DNA of 64,000 bases, taken from contig CM037874.1 of NCBI GenBank assembly GCA_021292105.1, positions 10,770,502-10,834,501 on the forward strand. The letters run 5' to 3'. The stretch is from Anadara kagoshimensis. Taxonomy: Eukaryota; Mollusca; Bivalvia; Arcoida; Arcidae. Positions 47,231-56,445 of this stretch are shown here, piece after piece. Numbering within the stretch: position 1 is the stretch's first letter; each line of letters opens with the position of its first letter. The notes beneath the pieces were generated by a model that saw only the letters and a program-made list of their open reading frames with translations, was not told the origin of the DNA and ran no database searches. Position numbers and translations under genes: made by a program.

Positions 47231-47901
47231 ATTTACGATTAAACTGTCTTATGTGTTAAAATCATCAGTATAACATTATAGAGTTAATTTATCAATGCGA
47301 CCTTGGTCTATGATTTTGTTTTGACCAAAAGAACTTTGTAGTGAACTAAGCCAGAGTTCACATTTGTATCACATTTTAAAACTTCTCCCTTCTTTTTACT
47401 TTGCAATGTTTCCGATTAATATTTTTTTCCATATTTACCAGTTGTCTGCATTGGAAGGTATACTTTTTTCCGTCAATATTCTAAAGGCGTTAAAACATTA
47501 ACTATCATAGTCATATAATGACGTCGTTGCGATTTCCGTAAACAGGTGCCATTAATTGTCATTTATTTTTTTAGAAAAGTATTTTACTCGTAATATGGTA
47601 ATCAGTTTTTTTAATGAAATTACTCTTTAATTCATTTCAAAAGTGATCACATATTTTTAAATGATGGGTTTTATAAAAAGCTGTTGACGTTGTATTGTGA
47701 AATAATGTTCACCTCGATTGTACCGCAGATTAGAAAACTTTGTCTAACGTTCTTGTAATAAGTAGCAACGTTTGATGACACATTTGTTTTAGTTGTTGTT
47801 ACTAAGAAACAGTGGATTTTATTTGGGAATATTTTGCATTAAGTTTGCACTAATTATTTTAACTACTTTAAGTTTTGTCATAAACTAAACTTGATAAGCG
47901 T

Positions 47902-48350
47902 ATGATCATAATACGTCCGTATGTTCAAAACTACGGTAGAGCTTGTTACCAAAACGGGGATTTTTCACAACGATGCAAGCTATTAACCAATAAATTGTTG
48001 ATGCAGGGATTTTGTAAGCCTAGGCTAATCAAGGCCATCAAAGTAATTACAGCCATCGTCACAATATTGTTGATTAATATTATGCCTCTCTCTATTAAAA
48101 TTTACCAAAGATATATTTGGCATTCCAATACTTCCACGTCCTTTTCGTTTTCAAATTTAATTTCAGCCAGGGCATCAGGGCGGGTGAAGCTAATTAAAAA
48201 TGAGGTATTTACCCTGCAGGGTAAACCGACCCCACGTTCATGTTCAGTTCAAGTGGTCAACTTTATTTACAAGTTTCAATTTTTATACATGAGCTGCTTT
48301 CCTTTGAGATTGTGACTTGGACATGGACATGGTTGGTTGTGTTTGTATTT
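47902..48350 (+). pseudogene. Retroelement RT C-terminal fragment
   Basis: An open frame reads YGRACYQNGDFSQRCKLLTN, then KLLMQGFCKPRLIKAIK, matching the C-terminal RT block seen at 32860-32992. It runs on into the repeat's 3' tail (GGGCGGGTGAAGCTAATTAA, CTTGGACATGGACATGG). 5' truncated. Confidence 0.75.
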
Positions 48351-48410
48351 GATTAATTAAACCGCGATATAATAAGAAAACTTTGTTACCTTAACAAACA
48401 ATTGACGGAT

Positions 48411-48830
48411 CGCTGGCCACGCCAACAATGTTCCGACAAAGGCCAGGTATGCTTGAACAACACACAAAAAGAATGAAAACTCGACCTGAATTGTGCCATT
48501 TAATGACGTTACTGATACTAGTACGTCATTAGTTGCCGTGACGCTGGCCACGCCAACAATGTTCCGACAAAGGTCCGGCATGCTTGAACAACACACAAAA
48601 AGAATGAAAACTCGACCTGCATTGTGCCATTTAATGACGTTACTGATACTAGTACGTCATTAGTTGCCGTGACGCTGGCCACGCCAACAATGTTCCGACA
48701 AAGGTCCGGCATGCTTGAACAACACACAAAAAGAATGAAAACTCGACCTGCATTGTGCCATTTAATGACGTTACTGATACTAGTACGTCATTAGTTGCCG
48801 TGACGCTGCCATGGTACCGTGATGGCGGCC
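48411..48830. repeat. 131-bp tandem repeat, three copies plus part
   Basis: Units start CGCTGGCCACGCCAACAATG at 48411, 48542 and 48673 with very few differences. Each contains an inverted pair AATGACGT / ACGTCATT around TACTGATACTAGT. The near identity means recent amplification. It gives false minus-strand frames repeating SFFLCVVQA. Confidence 0.96.
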
Positions 48831-49289
48831 AGTGTCGGAACATAAAAGGGATGACCGGTGATATGTCAATTATTCTGTGTTGTTTTTGATTAACACTGTG
48901 GTATTCAGATGAAACACGTTGAAACGGAATTCACTTTTTGAAAATAATTACATCGTGAATATGCATGAAACAGAAGAAAGAATGAATCGTTATGGCAGTA
49001 TTTTTTAACATTTTTAAGCATTCAAAGTACATTATTATAATATATTATATTATTGATAGATAATACAAATAGGTGATAATACTTCAGGGAGAATATTAGT
49101 TACACAAGATAGCCTAAGCATTCGGTTGTGAAATTAATGTGAATATTTAAACAAGCGAATATGTTGTTTTTATGTTAAATTATAGTTAATATTATTTCTC
49201 GATAAGTCGCTCTGCATTTTGATATACATCTAAGTACCTGTAAAAAGTAATTGTGGTATTTAATCATTTTTGAAAACAGGCGTACCATT

Positions 49290-49575
49290 ATGTTCTTGTA
49301 TTTACCCCTTTTATTATCTATTGGATGTGTTTTTAGTTCAAATGTGTCGTTTCCTGAAATTGTTGCCTTTCGCGACAAGATTGTAAACAATTTTAGAATA
49401 CAGAAAATTTATGGATGCCAGACATCTCTAGAAACTTGTTTAGAATCGTGTAGCCAAGTAACTCTTTGTGAATCATTTTTCTATAAGGACGATTGCAGCA
49501 TATGTCAGCTTCATTCGGTCAAGTTTACCGATTCAGCTGCAGGATTGTCTAAAGTAGGATGGAAATATTATTATT
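49290..49575 (+). CDS. FReD gene 2, coding exon 1: signal peptide and six-Cys module
   Basis: Ends GWKYYY then GTAAGT, as in gene 1. The MFLY start aligns with gene 1; the in-frame ATG at 49251 is upstream and not conserved. An (AC)n run begins 10 bp past the donor. Confidence 0.85.
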
Positions 49576-49584
49576 GTAAGTAAA

Positions 49585-49624
<40 letters not shown>

Positions 49625-52188
49625 TCATATTTATATGAAAATCTCGCGTTTTTACAGATGTTTCTGTTTACCTTAGGATAAAATGTCATTGTGATGTCAT
49701 TGGTTACAAATACAAAAAGTGTACTTTTGGAGTAGTTTTAGGATTATTACCATAAAGGCTTAAATCAGATCAGGGATATACTGGATATAATTACTGTGCA
49801 GTTATTCTGCTGGAGAGAAAGGAACAACGCTAATATCTCAAAGATTTGAATGGCACGGTTAAAAATCAATTAATCATTTACTTACATGAGCCAAGTCGTT
49901 GCTAATATTCCTTATTTCGATCTAATCCATGTATTATAACTCCTTTAATGCATCAAAACGTGTTTTGGATGGGTGTTTACAATGGTAACAATTTTGACAA
50001 AATGGCGGAGTCTTTCGTGTGACGTAATGATGACGGAAGAATTTATTATTTACGTAGGTTCGCGAGGGGTACAATGAAGGGTAGTTCAATGGTCGGGTTG
50101 AGTTTAAAAGTTTAAATTTACGTCAATTATTTTCAAAAGTTTGAAAATGAAAAAAGGTAGTTCACTTTATTACTTTATTAAATCGATTTTGGTCATCCCA
50201 GTTATGCAAAAAGCAATCCGTTTTTGAGCTGCACTAACCTACGTAAATAGTCGACTCTTTCGTCATGACTACGTAACAAGGATGGAACAGAAACAGAAAT
50301 TTTCAGTTACGACTTGGCTCATGTAAGTAAAAGAATAATTGATTTGTACCCGTCGTATTGAAATTGATAGAGTATTTTGCGATCTTGCTTTCTCCGAAAT
50401 AGGCTAAATAAACAGTACATATTATACCAGTTTTAATTTCACAGCATTAGACGGCCGTTTCGAAATAATTCCTCATCAGTAGTGCTTGGACTAAAATAAT
50501 GAAACCAAAATTATTTTGAAGATGTTGAAAAGCTACCCAAAAGACGCAAAATATATTTTACCAAATTAAGCTAAGTAAGTACTTTGCATGAGGAAGTATA
50601 CCTTAGTTTTTGAGAAATTTCAAATTTTAACTTGCAGGAAATTTAGACAATTACAGTATATTTCTGACAATAATACGAAATTATTGCCTACTGAGTAGGT
50701 GATATTCTCGGGGCACCAGCCACCAGCAGCGATATCGGCTCATGGGTTTAAATTACATATTATACCAGTTTTAATTTTACAGCACTAGACGGCCGTTTCG
50801 GAATATAATAAATTAATCAACCCCTGTTGTGTAGAGAAAACATAGAAATCTAAAATTTCTGGGTGGGATTCTGTCCGTCTGCTTAGAGCCACGGCCTGAG
50901 TATATAGGAATCTGAACCCTGAGGTCCAGATTTTTATTTCTCACACCTGTGACATGGAAACTCCTTGTTTTTACCCATGTTGGATTTCCTTGTCTCACCC
51001 TAGGGTTGAGACAGGCTACACGCTGAATTTCCCGCGTAGTTATACCTGCTCTGGATTTATCGTTCAGAGGACTCAATAAGTTGAGAAAACTTCCGAAGTC
51101 AACCAACAATTTTTCAACGTCACAATCACTTACACACACTTGATTGATGACGTCATAATCTTTCAACGTGAGAACGTTAACAAAAACTGACTACGTCATT
51201 TTCAGTAGGCGCGGATGGTGATATGAAAGCTGAACGTTTGATGCAATTCTTTTTTACTTACAAATCATGTTTTATGATGCAAATGTGTGAGAAAAAGAAT
51301 CCTACACCAGTAACAGGATAAGACAGAGATATCTCAAACTCGGATAAATATTTTCAATGTCAAGAACTCGCTAAAGCACGTTCTGGACAGGAAAATATTC
51401 ATCCTCGTTTGAGATATCTTACGAGGTATCTTACCGATATGTTACCGGTGTAAGATTCTATTAGTCTCCACTACAAAGCAGGGGTAGATTATATTATTTT
51501 CTTTTCCAAAAAATATGCTTAACTGCCCAATCCTTGACATTACGACAATTTAATGAAGAAATAACTGTTTATGAGTGCAAAATTCAATAGTTTATAAGAA
51601 CTTAATATCTGGTAACCATAGTAACAATTGTAACTGCACATACTCTAATACAACTATTTAAACACTCATTTAAAATATATATTTATATTTCAGTCCCAAA
51701 GGATTGTGAAGAAGTTTTTCAGATGGGGAACACAAATAACGGGGTGTATACAATATACAGAAATGGCAGTACCTATGATGTCTATTGCGATATGGACAGA
51801 AATGGATGGACGGTAACTTTTTGTTTTCTTCGCGTAAAATGGACACATTTTTATTTTCATATTGTCAAACCTTTTGGCTCAATTTGAAAAAAAATATTGT
51901 AATGTTTTAATATGTTCGCTAGAAAAAATTAGTCCTTTCTCGGTATATTATTACGAGACATTTTGTCAATAATTAATTAGCGTAGCAATTTCTACGGATA
52001 CATTGTTAATGGAAACGTAGTCCTGCTTTATATGCCGTTTTCGTTCGATGGATGTCCATTTAATTCCATTTTATACAACTGGTTTCGATTAAAATAAACA
52101 CGTTTTGTCTATCTATAGATAAACTGTGGAATAGGCAATCCTAGAGTTTGTTGACACGCAATCCCAGGGTGTCCTTGCTGGAGTGTAA

Positions 52189-52230
<42 letters not shown>

Positions 52231-55200
52231 TGTTTTGTACACTACTTCACTTGTATATTATAGACCGCTAATTTCTTTAAAATATTTTAATTTTTTTGCA
52301 CCATTGTATAGTCTCAAATAAAAGTTCCCAGAAAAAAAGCTTTGCTCGCCGAATACAAATATACGTACAAAGAAGCAAAAGTCAATTAAATGAGGAAACT
52401 GTTAATTGAGATAGTGAAGGGTTTTGAATACATAATCTGTTATCACATTTTCCAGAATATTTACATTCTTGTTCATTTGAAAAAAAAACCACACAAGTGC
52501 AAAGTAAAAAAAAAATGAAGCTGGTAAATTATGTTAAACACGTGAATTTCCATCCGGAAAGTGAGACCGAGTTCTCCGAAGGGTAAACACCTCCTGTTTA
52601 GCTAGCTACACCTGCTACGTGTGTAATCAAAATTGGGATTGATATGAAGACAGAACTATGGAATGTCAAATATATCAAGGAGGGTATTTAGGGATACAGA
52701 AACATCATACTTTTCAACAATATTGTGATGACGGCTATGAGGGTCTTGGTGATAATAGGCGTGCAATTTCCTTGTGTAAACTTTTTTGAATATGTACATG
52801 AATAATTGCGCGGTGTAAACCTCTATGTGTGCATTTAAATTACTTACTTAAATTTTATTCAGATGGTTAAGTGCCCCATGTTGAGGGATAACAATGGCAG
52901 TACGTTTCAAGTCCTCAATCATCCTACATTTTTTAGACGAATTAAAAAAGGACACCTTAACTAAATCACATTGGTTTAAACAAACAATTAAGATCTGAAA
53001 ATTATATTTAATATATTTACAATCGCAATACTTTTCCTTATATGAAACGGGTCTTCCTGACTATCTCCATAACTTCATGGAGAGAGTCGCGCACGCTACC
53101 CAATTCTGACTGGCGTATGAATACATAACTCCCAATACACATTACCCGGACTACACTATCGATCCGCAGTTGGGTTTTTCGTTGTCTTCCATTCAGTCAC
53201 CAATGCTTATAAATTCAACATTTAATAATTGTTCGTTTAATATTAATATGAAAATGTGACTCTTACCATTGATTATCTTTTAAGTAAAATAAAATATTTA
53301 CGATAAGCTGAGGGATTGTGTTTATTTTTCCGTCACCTGGAGACGGGTACGGGCGGAGCTTCACGTCAATCACGTCCAGTTACGTCAGAGTGGGCGGAAT
53401 TACGGTTCTGTCAGATCCAATTGCTGTTCTATCAAATGATGTGCATCCAGCCACGGAGAGTTAGTAAACAAGTAAATTTAAGTGCCATCCAGAAAAATAC
53501 TCGTGTTTTTCGTATATTTTTGAAAGATTGTAAATATAAGAAATGTAATTTTACTTTTTTTCTACCATGAGATCATGGAGAGAAAGAGAATGGCGCAAAT
53601 TTAACATGAAGTGCTTCGCACTTCATTAAATTTGCGCCATTCTCGTTCTCTCCATGACCTCATGGCAGAAAAAAAGTAAAATTCCATTTCTTAAATAAAT
53701 TACAATGAGTATTCCCGAATGTGTTGGTGCGATTGTCTTTTGACATTTGATACCTTTGACGTAGCCTAGAGAATCAAAGGATTTGCAATTGTAATTCACA
53801 TGTCATATTGGGTGACATTGAACGGATGATAGTTTTGAAAAAAATACAAGACTGAAAATGTATTTATCTGAAAATACTGTTTTATTACAGGTTTTCCAAC
53901 GAAGAATGGATGGGTCTACAGATTTCTATCGCAATTGGGCTTCTTATGTTTCAGGATTTGGAAACATTAGCCATGAGTTCTGGCTTGGTAAATAGTTACA
54001 AAATTTTTATACCGGGGATGTCAGATCACATTTATTAATTATAAACTTCATTTTGACATCATTCATTATTACATTACGTTAACCGCCTGCTCAGAGTATC
54101 TGTAGTTGTCGTTGTTAATGAATGTTGCTTAACGTCAGCAATTTTTCAGCTATTCGCGACAAGAACTACTTTATTAAACTATGAACAAGTTTGTGCATCA
54201 CGTGATGTGCGAGTGTGTTTTATGGTTTGCCTTGTACGAGCGCGCACTTTAAGATTCTAGCTTACAGAGTCAGTACACCACAGACAAGTGTGCCACTCCC
54301 CTGTCACATTACACTAATATCGGGTGAACCAGTAAAGGCCAACGGCAAAGACAATTCACTTTCCCACATGTGGTCTCAGCGGGACTCGATCTCATAGCGG
54401 TGAGAAACCCTGGATTTGTAGACTAACGTCTTATCCATTATGATTACCTGTAGTGTAGGCATATTTGCGATATTAAAGACTTGATCATCGATATATTAGT
54501 GCAATGTTCTGCTAAGCTTATTTTTGCGTTTCATTTTAAAATATACTTGTGTATCCACTGATAATTTATATTATTAATGAATGTTCTATGCAGGTCTTGA
54601 CAAGATATATGAACTTACATCTTCAGCACAATATTCATTGCGAATAGATATGGAAGACCAGGCTGGTGTTTGGAAATATGCTATCTACAGCAACTTTAGA
54701 CTGGGCGATGCCTTAGCGAAGTATAACTTGCAATATGATACCTACTCAGGGACAGCAGGTACTACAGTCAAACCTGTCTATAAAGGCTACGCAAGGGAAC
54801 CAGTTAAATGGCCATTATGGGCAGGTGGCCTTTATAGACAGGTTCAAATAATATGAATAAAAAACAATTGGTATACAATTCAACTGGTCTTTATCAGCAG
54901 GTGTTCCTTATATACAGTTGGCTTTTAAGGCAGGTTGGACTGTAGCTTAGATAAACTGATAACATGTTTGAACATATTTATCAATTGAATTTATTCGCGT
55001 CTATTTTTATTCCGAAATGGAACATCCTTCTTAGTTTTTCACTTGCGAGAATTAAATGGCTCAATAAAATTAACTTATGTTTTGGTGACTAACAAGATGA
55101 ACATAATCTAAATTCCTGAAAACAAATTAGAACTAGAAAAACTGTGAGCCACAAGCTCACAAAAAATACCCCCGCTCCACCACATAAACAAGAGGCCCAT

Positions 55201-56414
55201 GGGCCTAATACGCTCACCTGATAACTAATGGCTAGCTGATAGATTTAAAGACAACATAAATATTAAACCCCAATGACTTTTTTCTTTCTATCATGATAAC
55301 CATTGTATCAATACCTACAACATTCTAGTATACATGCCTATACAAAAAGTTAATAGTTTTCGAGATAATTAACCATTTCAGTATTGTTTTGCATCTTGTG
55401 ACCTTGACCTTTGAACCCATGACCTTTTTCTATACATCAAAATGATCGTTGTATCAATACCTACAACATTCTAATATACATGCTTATACAAAAAGTTTAT
55501 AGTTTTTGAGATAATTAACCATTTCAGTATTGTTTCACATCTGTGACCTTGACCTTTGAACCCATGACCTTTTTCTATACATCAAAATGATCGTTGTATT
55601 AATACCTACAACATTCTAATATACATGCCTACACACAATGTTTATAGTTTTCGAGATAATTTACCATTTCGGTATTGTTTCACATCTGTGACCTTGACCT
55701 TTGAACCCATGACCTTTTTCTATACATCAAAATGATCGTTGTATTAATACCTACAACATTCTAATATACATGCCTACACACAATGTTTATAGTTTTCGAG
55801 ATAATTTACCATTTCGGTATTGTTTCGCATCTGTGACCTTGACCTTTGAATCCATGATCTTTTTCTATACATCAAAATGACCGTTGTATCAATATCTACA
55901 ACATTCTAATATACATGCCTATACAAAAAGTTTATAGTTTTCGAGATAATAATTATAATCAGAGTTAAAAAAAAATTAGGTCACGACCTTCACAATTGAC
56001 CTTGACCTCATTTTGAAGATACTAACAAGAAGATGTTAAAACTGAAAACCCCATGTCGTTATCTGGTCAAATAGTCAAGTTATAACAGTTTGAAGCTATT
56101 TTACGATTGTTTCAAAATTAAACGCAAAAAACGCGTAACCTATTTTTTATCCGAATTTTACGAAATGAACAAACTATAGGCTTAAGACCCTAGAGAAGCC
56201 AAATATCACATCAGATTTTTTCTCCAATCAGTACTTTCGGAGAAGAAGATTTTTTAAGATTTTTGCACCCCTAGGTCACCTTGACCTAGTTATGGTAGCC
56301 ATGGCAACGCCACGAACAAATCTGAATTGCACCGGCCCATATATACTTTTGAGTTTCATTAAAAACTGTCCAGTAGTTTCAGAGGAGAAGTCGAAAATAG
56401 GTGTTAACGACGCA

Positions 56415-56445
<31 letters not shown>

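Noticed and set aside
48357..48843. Repeated protein SFFLCVVQACRTFVG on the minus strand
   Set aside because: Produced by the 131-bp tandem repeat; frames are open by chance in all units.
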